64,000 nt of DNA from Capitella teleta (Eukaryota; Annelida; Polychaeta; Capitellidae), in assembly GCA_000328365.1 (NCBI GenBank), contig KB296957.1, positions 124,001 to 188,000 of the forward strand, given 5' to 3'. The notes under the pieces were generated by a model. The model saw only the letters and a list, made by a program, of their open reading frames with translations, did no database searches and was not told where the DNA came from. A program made the translations under genes and the position numbers. This document shows positions 33,797 to 45,639 of this stretch, in pieces (within the stretch, counting starts at the first letter, position 1; each line of letters starts with the position of its first letter).

Positions 33797-35029
33797 CTCT
33801 TCCATGCATCTTAGTGGAGTTTCAATCAAATTGATGTGCGTTAATCTGGTCAGGTGACTCAAATTCATAGACGGCAGATTCTCAATTTCAGTTTCTTTGA
33901 GTACAACGGTGTATATCCTCTCTGAGAAGCAGCTCAGAGGGAAGGTTCTGAGAGGATTCCCCAGCAGTGACAGGTAAACTAGATCCACGTGCGACGTCAG
34001 GTATGAACATGCCAGGTCCTCCAAACCAATGTTCTCTGCGTATAATGATTTGATTCCGGTTGTAAAGTTGGGCAACCTTTCCAAGAGTAGATTGCTGCTA
34101 AGGCGCGCCATGTACACTTTGTGAAAGTCTGTAAACGTTCCTTCTGGTATATTAGTAATATTATTGTTTTCCAAGTTGATGTAACCTAATGTGCCGGCCA
34201 CAGGAGTGAGTTGAGGGAATGAGGTTATCCCACAATCACTCAGGTCTAAGTACGACAGCACTGAGTACACATCCAGCAAATCAGATGTGATAGGCGCCAG
34301 AAAGTGGTTCTTGGACACAAACAAGGTCTTGAGGGTTGCACCAATTGATGGAATAACAGGGAAATGTTCCAATTTCATGTTAACCAGAGACAAGCGTGTC
34401 AAGGTAGCTTTAAGGAAGCTGGAACTGCTCACTCTATTTCCAACCCAGCTCCCAGTATTCAACGTCAGGGATTGTAGATTAGGGATCGTGCCTCGAAATT
34501 CCTTGTCCAAGTCGTCAAGATTAACGTATGCCAGATTGACTTCTGAAACCGATGCTTGAAGGTAGGGAAGAAAGGATAAATCTTTAGTTAGTTTGTTGGT
34601 GACACCATCTAATTCTAATATTTCCATGGCAACGAGAGGCTCCAGGAATTCTGGAGAAATTATGACAAGACGGTTGAAACTTAGAGACAGAATTCGCAAG
34701 GTTTGACCGATGGAAGTCAGGTTTGGGAAGGACGTCATTTCGTTGTTATTTAACCGCAATTCAGTGATCGGGCATCCTTCAAACGCCTGTGAACCAATCT
34801 TTGAAATCTGGTTGTAACCAAAGTACACTTTATCCAAATGATTGAAACGACTGAAACTTCCGTCCGTTAGTTCCACCAAATCATTGAAGTCCATTATCAA
34901 GGAGTTAACCGCTGGGTCGATGTTAGCAGGTAGTGAAACCAACTGCTGCTTGGCGAAATTTTGCGTCAGTTGAGCGTAGACTGGATTGATCGGCTGAAGT
35001 ACAAAGATGGTGAACACCAGTAGAGCCAT
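33797..35029 (-). CDS. LRR array copy 9, first coding exon, divergent long class
   Basis: The exon has 411 codons from the ATG at 35029 (signal peptide MALLVFTIFVLQPINPVYAQ) to a GTGAGT donor after codon GAG, phase 0. LRRs begin QQLVSLPANIDPAVNSL, with FEGCPITELRL, a changed mid-domain mark (GNRVSSSSFLKATL, then VNMKLEHFP) and the terminal IETPLRCMEE. It keeps the long-class architecture at low identity to copies 1-4. A TATA box precedes it. A possible short phase-0 exon after ttcttctag at about 33685 (ASVQSLNDHGS) lacks cap cysteines and is not accepted. Confidence 0.9.
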
Positions 35030-35066
35030 GGTGCTGCCCGTACCATCAAATGCTCACAGGCGTCAA

Positions 35067-35073
35067 TTTTATA
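35067..35073 (-). promoter_or_regulatory. TATA box upstream of LRR copy 9
   Basis: The minus strand reads GGTATAAAATTG about 40 bp upstream of the ATG at 35029, a good TATA match at a plausible distance for a short 5' untranslated region. Confidence 0.45.
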
Positions 35074-35639
35074 CCAAAGTTGGGCAAGCTGATGCCTCCG
35101 TCTCTCCACTCTGACAATGGTGCCGGAAGTCACGAGATCAATGCTTTGCTAGATAATTTGTCGGCGGAAATAGCAATGAAATTGTTTTGTTCATGAGATT
35201 AGTTGGAAATCAATGTGTGTTGTTTATCTCTGTCCAAAAGACAAGCCACACGCAGATTCAACGCGACACGCCACACACATGAGAAGAGCACCTCAATCTT
35301 CCAATAGTCCTTGTTTAACGTACCACAAAGAGTCATCTCTCTTTGATCTACACCTCTGATCACAATATCAGCACAGTCGTTCAATATGCCGTACATTTGA
35401 TGAAATTGCACGTGCCGCTTGGATTCAAAGGATTTTATTTTCTTCGTGAACTTATTGTTCGATATGGTTGATTACCATAGCAGTTTAATTTAATGGTTAA
35501 TTTGGTAAGGATAGTGACCCTGGGTGCGTGAACCATCACTTTGTGAAGGTCATGACCCCCTACGGAGGACTCTGAGGAAGGCCACGGCCTACAACATTAT
35601 AATCATTATTATTTATATGCATATATTATTGATACAGGG

Positions 35640-35940
35640 TGGATTAATCATTAGTGAATGTTTAATTTAATTCGTTAATAGTTTTGTTGTGAAAGAATGG
35701 TTTATGCCTCAGTACAGATGGCCTCTCGGTAAATTGTTTAGCGCGTGCATGCACATACATCACCAACGCGTATAATCTGTCACGTGCGGTAATTATTTTC
35801 GTAGTAAGGAATTCAGCAAATAAAGTTTAGTTTTGGGAGAGAGTCGAACTCCGGACGCCAAGCTCCGTGAGACTTGGAAGCAGGCCTCTGTATGTGTGGG
35901 ACTTCAGGCGAGAGACTTTTGTATTAAGAAGTAAGTTTAT
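35640..35940 (+). mobile_element. Possible solo LTR-like sequence
   Basis: The order aataaag, then gttttgggagagagtcgaac and a stretch of moderate GC content ending in A/T-rich DNA recalls the R-U5 part of a gypsy-type LTR. No second copy, primer-binding site or coding remnant was found beside it, so this is a weak call. Confidence 0.2.
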
Positions 35941-35944
35941 CTAT

Positions 35945-37210
35945 TAAATTAAATATTATGTGCTATTGGTTATTCCCATTCAAGTTTAATTTGGTGTGTA
36001 AATTCCTTTGTTTTCTAATTAATTTTCCATTGCAGTTGTTTCCTTTTAAATTTGTAGTAATATATGTTTCCATCCTGTATTCTTGAATAAAACCTTCAAA
36101 GTATAAGTTTACAATCTCTTGGGTATCCTTATACAAGTTTACGTTGTAAAGCGAGGATACCCAAAATCCGAACTCGAGATAACTATAATTAGTATTGAAA
36201 AGTAGAGGTAAAAGCTTAAACTTTTCAACTTGTCCATGCATATACTCCGTGTTCCTTGTACACGGTCATTTGTAGAGGGTTTCAAATATCATAAAATATT
36301 GAGTTTTGAGCACACAAAATCAAGGTAGAGTCAGAGAAATGTGAGCATAACTCGGAAAAAAAGAGTCCAGAGAGATACCGTTCTGACATTATCCACAGCT
36401 CAATGGATAAGAGATAACCTACCTTAACACATATATTAGCATAAACATGCTTTGCTTTCATGATTTCTCTGAAATCGTAAGTCTCAGAATATTAACCTGC
36501 ACATAAGAAGAGGACCGGCGAGTACGTTGCAGTAAGTGAGAGAGCAAAACAATTGCTTAAGTCCATAAGGTCATAAGGTCATTCATTACTCAGCGATCTT
36601 TGATCGCATAAGCATTAACAATCGTGTTAAATGAATTACTCATTTGGGATCAACATACAAGGAATCGAACAAAAACACAAAATCTAATTTTAATGAATTA
36701 TCGACAACCGACACAGGAGAAGATACTTCAATGGGAGGAGACATTGAACCGTATAATAACAATCTGGTAATGATATGACGTCATCTGAGTGGCTTTCACT
36801 CATGCTAAAGTGAAACCAATGAATAAAAAACAAGTGAAAGCTGAGCCAGAATAATCTAAACAAAAATCCACGGCATTCTGATCACCCACGATACAATGAA
36901 CCCGGCACCATGAACAACATCAATAATGAAACGGATAAAATACAAAAAAACTACAAAGCACGAAACTGGTTTTTCTCCTGTTATAGATCAATAATAAACA
37001 TCTCTTGCACAATTGGCTTCCATACGGTTTGTCTCTTTGATCACTACTGAATCAATTTTATATGTTCTAATGATTGGGATGTATTGATGAAATGGACAAA
37101 TGAAGCACATAAAGACACCCTGTCACAGAGTCACCCTCATGCACTGTGTATAATTTATTTTGGAGGATGATGATCCAGTCATACACGGCTATAATCTCAT
37201 AGAAATTGCA
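35945..37210. other. Intergenic, nothing recognised
   Basis: A minus-strand open frame of 92 codons (36241-35963) is asparagine- and lysine-rich with no recognised domain. No repeats stood out. Confidence 0.4.
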
Positions 37211-37215
37211 CATGT

Positions 37216-37470
37216 AGTCCATCTTTGTTGTCTGTGGTTCTTCCTTGCTTTAAGTTTTGTTTAATTTTATTGAGTTTGTGTCACCAACTCTGTGTCTCAC
37301 AGGTTGATTTTTCACAGCATTGATTTCACGAAATACTTTTACCCTGAACTACAACCTTGTGACTGCAATTCTTACGTGTCTTATTCAACGCTGGAGGCAC
37401 TAATATAATAAATACCCTTTCCTCTTATCAATATCAAAGTGCCATAAAACAATCCCTTCCTTTACTCATT
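37216..37470 (+). mobile_element. 5'-truncated 3' end of the I/Nimb-like LINE
   Basis: gtccatctttgttgtctgtg, gctttaagttttgtttaa, gctggaggcactaatataat and agtgccataaaac match the 3' untranslated region of the LINE at 20740-20965 in order. No coding sequence is included, as is usual for incomplete reverse transcription. Confidence 0.75.
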
Positions 37471-37474
37471 TATA

Positions 37475-39540
37475 TGCAGATAAGCCTTGCACTGGTGAAG
37501 CCGACAAAACGCTCCAGGATAGCAGCTATGTAATCAACAAATCCATCGCCAGTTCGATGCCAGAGATCAATATGCATGCCTATGAGGCTTCAGTAGATCA
37601 CGTAGGCGTAAGTATTGAGTAGGCCTACATACGCATTTAGTACATGCAATACAGTGAAATTGAAAATAAGAACCTTGGATGTATAGAATATGCAGTTGGT
37701 ATGAACGTAAGAATTCGGATTGGTGGAGCACCTCGTGAGATCAATTGGCAGCAGATACGTGACACAGCCTATTTCCCGATTCAAATTCGGATGCAAAAAA
37801 GGCGCATTTCTTAGGATTCCCGAGTGATTCTGCTGATAGATAGACATCATTTATATTCATATCGGATGTCAATCGATATTTATGTTTGCGGATGAAGGTC
37901 GCTAATTCCATGGTTGCTGTTATTTTCATCTCACTGAGTGACCTGACTTGGTCGTTAAATTTTATTATTATTACATAATAACACGATGTCCGTTCAAATA
38001 TACACCGCAAATTCAGCAATAGTATGGTTTATGTTATGCTCACAAGCCAATATATCACAGGTCTGATGTCATCTGAGACCATTGACTATGTTCACTTTCA
38101 GTTGGCGTACGTAGTTGTACAAGTGACATCAAATAACTGTACATGCAATCAGTTGTATATGACACCATCTATTTCGCACAAAGAATTATGCAATATAGGC
38201 CATGAGGTAATGAAAAAATCAATAGTTAGATAACTACGTACTATTATAGTAATTTGTGTTCACAACAAAAGGACAACAAAACTTCGCGCATGAATGTCTG
38301 ATGAACACTGCGATGGGATTCACATTAAAAGTCAAGTAAGACATAATCATAGAATAAATTCACTTCGTTTATGTCATAACCCTCCGCCAACTTGATACTT
38401 GATCATCGTATGCCTCACATTACATAAACCTGCTGAAGAGTTTCAAAAGCGTGAGGAAAGCGCTTCTGATCTAGAGCATAACGCTTCGATTCCTGGTAAA
38501 CGTTTTGACTTCTCAGAGCGTTATGAACGGTGTTATCCTTGCTCCGCCGCCGATTTCCCCCAACACATGTAATTAAGAATACTCTGCCCGGTGTCCATAA
38601 GTAAAATACTGACGTTGATTGAATGTTCGGTGCACCCCAACTTGAGGTAGGGCATGCTAGCTGGAACCAGATACTGGATTGCTCACGACCGTCTCTGTAG
38701 TGGTATAACCACGACCCACAAGTAGGAGATTCTCAAAGCCAACAAAATAAAGATTTCTATTATACAGTTTTGCTTTCGAGAAAAAAAAAAGATATATGGC
38801 TTTGTCTGTGGCATGCGTGTCCGTCCTGCCCGAATATGTGTGCGCGATAGCTGATCTGACGTACGTGCAAAAGGCACAAAAATGCACATGAATGATGATA
38901 AAGGCAATGCCCATCTCGTATTAAAAAGTTGATCCACTCTGAGCCTTGATTACCCAGTAATCAACTTTTTTCATTTGCGTTTCGAACTACGTGCATTTAC
39001 CTCAGTCACGCTAGAGCTATTTCAATATGCAGATTAACGGAATTGAGATTCACAATTTCCGCAAATGCAGAATGAATGTTGCCTGTAACAGTCTCACCGC
39101 GAAACACATAAATCCAGTGAAATAAAATTTAGTGACGAAACAAATTCTATAACTACCTACAGCAGCTCCCATGGGTGCAGAATGCTGCCACCAGGGTACA
39201 CACTTCAACGCTGAATGTGCGATTCCACAATTGAGAACCCTCTTCATTTTGTTCCTATCATATCATGACTCCAACGTCCTCCCTGCTTTCCCGCATGCCC
39301 CTCACCCTCTGCACTCGTCTGAACATTATCTCTTGGACGTCCCGGAGAGCAGCTTATAATAAAACCCATCCCAATGCAACCATGCATTGTATGCCCCTCG
39401 AACGGACCATAGTTGACACGGTGCTTCGAGTTGTTCATGCTTAGTGGACCATATGACGAACTGAATGATGTGAGCCAAGTGCGTTATAACAGGGCAACGT
39501 GCACTCAGCACACGAGAGTGGATTGATCGTTTGCCTCCAC
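37475..39540. other. Intergenic, one candidate minus-strand exon
   Basis: A minus-strand open stretch at about 37950-37741 (ELATFIRKHKYRLTS, INDVYLSAESLGNP) has coding-like composition and a preceding ag, but no similarity that I can name. The rest shows short overlapping frames only. Confidence 0.3.
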
Positions 39541-39542
39541 GC

Positions 39543-41790
39543 ACTCTCAGCAGCATTAGATTGCTTAGACTGCCCTCTCAGCAACATTAGATTGCTTAGT
39601 CAGCCCTCTCAGTACCATTAGATTGCTTAGTCAGCCCTCTCAGCACCAGTAGATTGCTTAACCTGCCCTCTCAGCACCAGTAGATTGCTTAACCTGCCCT
39701 CTCAGTACCATTAGATTGCTTAACCTGCCCTCTCAGCACCATTAGATTGCTTAGCCAGCTCTCTACCATTAGATTGCTTAACCTGCCCTCTCAGCACCAT
39801 TAGATTGCTTAGCCAACCGTCTCAGCACCATTAGATTGCTTAGTCAGCCCTCTCAGTACCATTAGATTGCTTAGTCAGCCCTCTCAGTACCATTAGATTG
39901 CTTAGACTGCCCTCTCAGCACAATTAGATTGCTTAACCTGCCCTCTCAGCACCAGTAGATTGCTTAGTCAGCCCTCTCAGTACCATTAGATTGCTTAACC
40001 TGCCCTCTCAGCACCATTAGATTGCTTAGCCAGCTCTCTACCATTAAATTGCTTAGACTGCCCTCTCAGCACCATTAGATTGCTTAGCCAGCCGTCTCAG
40101 CACCATTAGATTGCTTAGCCAGCCCTCTCAGCACCAGTAGATTGCTTAACCAGCCCTCTCAGTACCATTAGATTGCTTAACCTGCCCTCTCAGCACCATT
40201 ACATTGCTTAGTCAGCTCTCTACCATTAGATTGCTTAGCCAGCCCTCTCAGCACCATTAGATTGCTTAGACTGCCCTCTCAGTACCATTACATTGCTTAG
40301 ACTGCCCTCTCAGTACCATTAGATTGCTTAGACTGCCCTCTCAGCACCATTAGATTGCTTAGACTGCCCTCTCAGTACCATTAGATTGCTTAGCCAGCCC
40401 TCTCAGCACCAGTAGATTGCTTAACCAGCCCTCTCAGTNNNNNNNNNNNNNNNNNNNNNNNNNNNNNNNNNNNNNNNNNNNNNNNNNNATTGCCCTCTCA
40501 GTACCATTAGATTGATTAGACTGCCCTCTCAGCACCATTAGATTGCTTAGACTGCCCTCTCAGTACCATTAGATTGCTTAGACTGCCCTCTCAGTACCAT
40601 TAGATTGCTTAGACTGCCCTCTCAGCACCATTAGATTGCTTAGCCAGCCCTTTCAGCACCATTAGATTGCTTAACCTGCCCTCTCAGTACCATTAGATTG
40701 CTTAGACTGCCTACTCAGTACCATTAGATTGCTTAGCCAGCTCTCTCAGTACCATTAGATTGCTTAGACTGCCCTCTCAGCACCATTAGATTGCTTAGAC
40801 TGCCCTCTCAGTACCATTAGATTGCTTAGACTGCCCTCTCAGTACCATTAGATTGCTTAGACTGCCCTCTCAGCACCATTAGATTGCTTAGCCAGCCCTT
40901 TCAGCACCATTAGATTGCTTAACCTGCCCTCTCAGTACCATTAGATTGCTTAGACTGCCTACTCAGTACCATTAGATTGCTTAGCCAGCTCTCTCATTAC
41001 CATTAGATTGCTTAGACTGCCCTCTCAGCACCATTAGATTGCTTAGACTGCCCTCTCAGCACCATTAGATTGCTCAGACTGCCCTCTCAGCACCATTAGA
41101 TTGCTTAGACTGCCTACTCAGTACCATTAGATTGCTTAGCCAGCTCTCTCATTACCATTAGATTGCTTAGACTGCCCTCTCAGCACCATTAGATTGCTTA
41201 GACTGCCCTCTCAGCACCATTAGATTGCTCAGACTGCCCTCTCAGCACCATTAGATTGCTTAGACTGCCCTCTCAGCACCATTAGATTGCTTAGATTGCC
41301 CTCTCAGCACCATTAGATTGCTTAGACTGCCCTCTCAGCACCATTAGATTGCTCAGACTGCCCTCTCAGCACCATTAGATTGCTTAGACTGCACTCTCAG
41401 CACCATTAGATTGCTTAGACTGCCCTCTCAGCACCATTAGATTGCTTAGACTGCCCTCTCAGCACCATTAGATTGCTTAGACTGCCCTCTCAGCACCATT
41501 AGATTGCTTAGACTGCCCTCTCAATACCATTAGATTGCTTAGACTGCCCTCTCAGCACCATTAGATTGCTCAGACTGCCCTCTCAGCACCATTAGATTGC
41601 TTAGACTGCCCTCTCAGCACCATTAGATTGCTTAGACTGCCCTCTCAGCACCATTAGATTGCTTAGACTGCCCTCTCAATACCATTAGATTGCTTAGACT
41701 GCCCTCTCAGCACCATTAGATTGCTTAGACTGCCCTCTCAGCACCATTAGATTGCTTAACCTGCCCTCTCAGCACCATTAGATTGCTTAG
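39543..41790. repeat. 31-bp satellite array, about 70 units, with an assembly gap
   Basis: The unit is close to ctctcagcaccattagattg plus cttagactgcc (31 bp). Variants differ at cagcacc/cagtacc and at the agactgcc/aacctgcc/agccagcc junction, and a few units are shortened by about 5-6 bp. Blocks of 8 units (near 40620 and 40868) and 5 units (near 40957 and 41112) recur, showing higher-order duplication. The right half is more uniform than the left. Fifty N at 40439-40488 hide an unknown number of units. Confidence 0.97.
40439..40488. other. Assembly gap (50 N) inside the satellite
   Basis: A fixed-length run of N in a tandem array, so the true array length is unknown. Confidence 0.95.
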
Positions 41791-41893
41791 CAAACACTCC
41801 TGGAATCTTTGGTCTTAGTGTTTAACTTCTCATTTCCACTCTATTATTTTCCCTGCAATCGCTAGCACACAATCTTAGACTATCTTTGTGATA

Positions 41894-42202
41894 ATTTCAG
41901 CGTTGTCCTGGGTACCCCTGTCTCTCTCCCTTAATTCAATCGGTTTTGTAGCTTGGTATATTTTGATTGAATGTTACAAATTAATGGATAAGTTGCGGAA
42001 AGGAGATGTTTATGCTCGGATAAATGATGTTCAAGTGAATCTAGAGCCAAATAATCGACGAGACGAAGTCGAGTTTAGTCATTTAGCTGCAGATTCACGA
42101 GAACAGTATCGATCCGAGGATAATCATCGACTTCCGAGTGACTTATACGCATTATGCCACAAAAACATCTCTCAACACAATCGAGACGTAAATAGAGTTT
42201 GA
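41894..42202 (+). CDS. Orphan terminal exon: membrane segment and tyrosine-bearing cytoplasmic tail
   Basis: A good acceptor (gtgataatttcag) at about 41901 precedes an open frame ending in TGA at 42200-42202, roughly 100 codons. It encodes a hydrophobic span (SLNSIGFVAWYILIECYKL), a basic stop-transfer stretch (KLMDKLRKGD) and a polar tail with tyrosines (VYARI, EQYRSED, SDLYALC). In this frame the exon needs one base from the previous exon (phase 1). An AATAAA lies near 42385. It reads as the last exon of a type I membrane receptor. No upstream exon is visible because the satellite lies directly before it. It is on the strand opposite to the LRR exons, so it cannot serve them by normal splicing. 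Confidence 0.45.
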   Translation: MSALSWVPLSLSLNSIGFVAWYILIECYKLMDKLRKGDVYARINDVQVNLEPNNRRDEVEFSHLAADSREQYRSEDNHRLPSDLYALCHKNISQHNRDVNRV

Positions 42203-42389
42203 CAGCGCCATCTTGAATAGCTATTAATACGCCATGGGTGCCCTGCAAATCTTTCTCAGAGCCGATAAAATGATTATTACATCTTCAGTATCAATGAATA
42301 GTAACATAAGATTATATACTTCTAGAACAATGTCAATTTCCACTCAAATCGATTGAAAGTCGCCAATATAACAAACAAACGCTAAAATA

Positions 42390-44405
42390 AATGACCTTTG
42401 ACCTGTCGGATTAACATAAACAGATACAATTATGAATTGTTTAACATGAATAACTGCGAACAAGAAATATAGAAAGCGCACCATCTGATTTGAACCTGTT
42501 TATAACACAGATATTGTAGTTAAGTGCATTGAAACATTTTATATACTTTGTGTGCTTCAAAAATAAAAAAATAAATAAAAAAATAAATAAACATCTGCAT
42601 ATTTGAGCTATTCTTAAAGCAAGCCATTATAATGTCAAATCAGTGATTGCGTTATGAAATAGCATTTTGAGATCTTAACATCAGGTGAATGGCGAGAGTG
42701 ATCACATATCGTCGATTTATTTTTGATTTGATTTGATTTTTTTTTTTTTTTTTTAACGCGTTCACTATGCCCGGATTATGCTCTCAAATGCACAAAGCTG
42801 ATTGGCTGGAAGACTCACTGATTGATATAATCAATCGTCTATAAACATGCGTTACACATTATTAATATTTCCATTGATTTGATATGCGCGTGTATGAATG
42901 CGTTGGAATAATGAAACGGGCTGACAGAGGCAAGAATTGACAAATGAACAACAACAATGTCGAGGTATCAATGAAAACGTTATTTTCGTCAATAATCGAT
43001 CACATATCATGTCAGAATATGAGGTACAACAAATAAGTATCTAATACGGAGTTCTATGGCGATATTTGCTCCTAACCCTTACCGTTCCTATTATGAGCCA
43101 CTTAAATCAGCATTGGAGATTCAATTTTGATTCCTTGCATTGCGGTTTGCATGCAACAGCCAGGTCAAATACCAGGCCATTGTTACAAAGCAAGATGCAT
43201 GGGGCCCTTATTAGAGAAAACGTCGTCAAATTACCTGCCGTAAAACCATGTTATTGCTCAATAACCGTTCATTATCACCCAGCTACGTGCATAGATAAAT
43301 ACCTGACTTCAAGTACAACATGCACGTATAAGTGTGCAAAGGTGAACTAACTAGCACATGATAATGGGCTGCTTCCAGGTAGCATATAAAGCTATACTTG
43401 GTACTCACCTGAGATGACAGGCAATTTCAATGCAAAAGGCTATAAATATGCACGTTCTGCCCTACGATTAGTTCGATGCCCACCAATGGAGCTCGTTTTT
43501 CCTTTCTTGCCATTCAAAATAAAAACCATTCATTCTTTGTCGTCTGTAGAATTACACGCTTTCATAGACAATCCACTCAATACTCGCGTACATGTTGCGT
43601 GACATTGCCCTGAATTACCTGTTACCAATCAGTTGTCACATTGTTGACCACTCTATAAACTTAGCATTCTCACGAAACAAAGCTGATGAACATACAATTA
43701 GGTATAACATATTGGGTGTTACACCAAAGCTCTTCGCGGAGTTCAGGAATAATTCTCACTTTCAGGAATGAAATTGACTCAGTTATATGGAATCATAGCA
43801 TGCATGTGGGAATAGCTTGACAAATAGCTTATGTCAATTGCACAAATAGCATTGATTCGGCGCAATATAGGAAAGCCGATAAACATTGTTTCACGCTGCT
43901 TTGATCTAATGTTTTTACAGTAGGGTCGATACAATGTGTTAGTTTATGGTCATGAGATAGTCCTACGATTGTTCGATAAGGATTGACTAGTTTGCTAGTT
44001 GAACAGTTGTTACAGAAAACAAATGTGTGCGTGATTGGCTTTAAGGTCTACTTGGTTTCATGTATTTTTGCAGATCTTCTGTCAATTTGCACTTTTTGTA
44101 TGAATGTAGCTTTAAGTGCACCAGACAAAAGCCACAAGACAAATGAGCATGGAATGGAAAAGGAAATCTATCCTGAAAATAGTCTGCACGCAATACAAGC
44201 TGAAGATATCAAAAGTAAACATCGAGTATAAAACTTTTACTGTTACCGTAGGTGGTGAGACAAGAAAATACATATCTACCATGTGATAATTACTTCCATA
44301 ATCATGGATGCATTGTTTAAGTTCTTGGAAGAAATTGCATACTAAATTGTAGAGAAGCAATGCGAAGTAAGCACAGAGACAGTGAACAGAGATACATAAG
44401 AAACG
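42390..44405. other. Intergenic or intronic, nothing recognised
   Basis: A T-rich run lies at 42739-42754. Open frames on the plus strand (43066-43350, 43414-43602) show no domain. It is the region where private downstream exons of LRR copy 10 would be expected, and none was recognised. Confidence 0.4.
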
Positions 44406-44408
44406 TAC

Positions 44409-45632
44409 CTTGCACAGAGACCTCAGCGGATTTCCTGACAGATCCAGTTCAGTTAGACCATCCACAAACGACCAATCAGAAGCGTCGATAGTTTCAATGC
44501 CATTGCCACCTAAATCAAGTGTTTTCAATTGAGAGTTTATGCAACTCAACGTTGATGAATCTTGAATGGAATTCCCTTGCAATTCTAAATTTTCCAGCGA
44601 TGTAAACTGACCTAAGCTTTCACAGGAAATGTTCACTATATTTGAAGAGTCCAGGACCAAAGTTTCCAAGTTATTTGCAGCAGCTCCAAGATTTGGTATT
44701 TCTCTAAGAGGGTTCTCTTTCATTGTAAGTTCCGCTAGTGATGTAAAGTTGGCAAAAATATTGCTTGGAATTGACGAGATGTTATTGTAATTCAAATCTA
44801 AACTTCTCAGAGTCTTAGAAAGTGGAGAGACATCTGGAAAAGTAGAAATTTCGTTTTTGTCTAGTCTTAGAGATTCCAAGACTGTGTAATGCTCAAATAC
44901 ACTGGCTTCAATTGGATCCCGAAAAGAGTTGCTTGAGAGAACCAGAGCTTTTAAATATTTGGCTTGATCCACGAAGAAAGGAAACACTGTTAACTTCATA
45001 TCGCTGAGATTCAGGTAATACAAGGTAGAGGCATTGAAGGCCTCATCAGTCACGGGCTGGTTTTTAAATGAACCCATAATCAATGTCGCGGAAGATAATT
45101 TCGGCATTGCACATAACTCATCAGTGATATCATTCAAGTAAGCCATATGCGTGTCCGATATTGTATTTTTTAAATTATGAAATAATCCATAACTTAGGTT
45201 AAAATGGATGCCAAATGCATAAAGATGCGTCAGCAATAGATTTTCCACGTCCTGATCTTTTATGTGGGTCAGTGGGTTATGTGAGATTGTCAGAGTTCTC
45301 AAAGAGCCCGAAATGGCGTTGAAATCCGGAAAAGCTGTAAGGCGGTTGAAGTCAATGGCAATCACTGCAATAGGGCATCCTGTGAAAGCAACAGGAGATA
45401 CCTGCGATATCTGATTACTTGTCAGATAAACGTGTGTCAGCGAAGTGAAGTTTGAGAACATGTTGTCGACAAGTTCCGTGAATGAGTTTCTCCTCAGGTT
45501 TAATTCGGTGACACTCGAGTCAATGTTAAGCCCGGATAATGATGCCAAAGACTGGCCCTCAAAACTCAATGAATGTATATCCACAACAAGAATCACCAAG
45601 ACGAATAATCCAGTTAACCCCATATTGATCAT
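44409..45632 (-). CDS. LRR array copy 10, first coding exon, divergent long class
   Basis: The exon has 408 codons from the ATG at 45632 (an in-frame ATG at 45623 is equally possible; signal peptide in INMGLTGLFVLVILVVDIHS) to a GTACGT donor after codon AAG, phase 0. LRRs carry FTGCPIAVIAI, the mid-domain mark NQPVTDEAFNAST with LNLSDMKLTVFPFF, and the terminal LSGNPLRSLCK. Sequons are frequent. The frame happens to stay open for about 98 codons beyond the donor, including hydrophobic stretches. The donor consensus, and agreement with eight other copies, argue for splicing there. It is the outermost member seen; nothing of the family lies further right. Confidence 0.9.
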
Positions 45633-45639
45633 TCACAAG

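Noticed and set aside
39543-41790. CRISPR-like array
   Set aside because: Units are contiguous without unique spacers and the genome is eukaryotic. It is a plain satellite.
44112-44408. 98-codon open extension of LRR copy 10 beyond the GTACGT donor
   Set aside because: It is hydrophobic and A/T-rich without LRR or cap pattern, and all other copies are spliced at the same place. Treated as intron.
1-45632. A VLR-type somatic assembly locus with LRR cassettes as donors
   Set aside because: Each copy has its own ATG, signal peptide and splice donor, unlike the bare cassettes of lamprey and hagfish. Gene conversion between copies explains the mosaic without somatic assembly.
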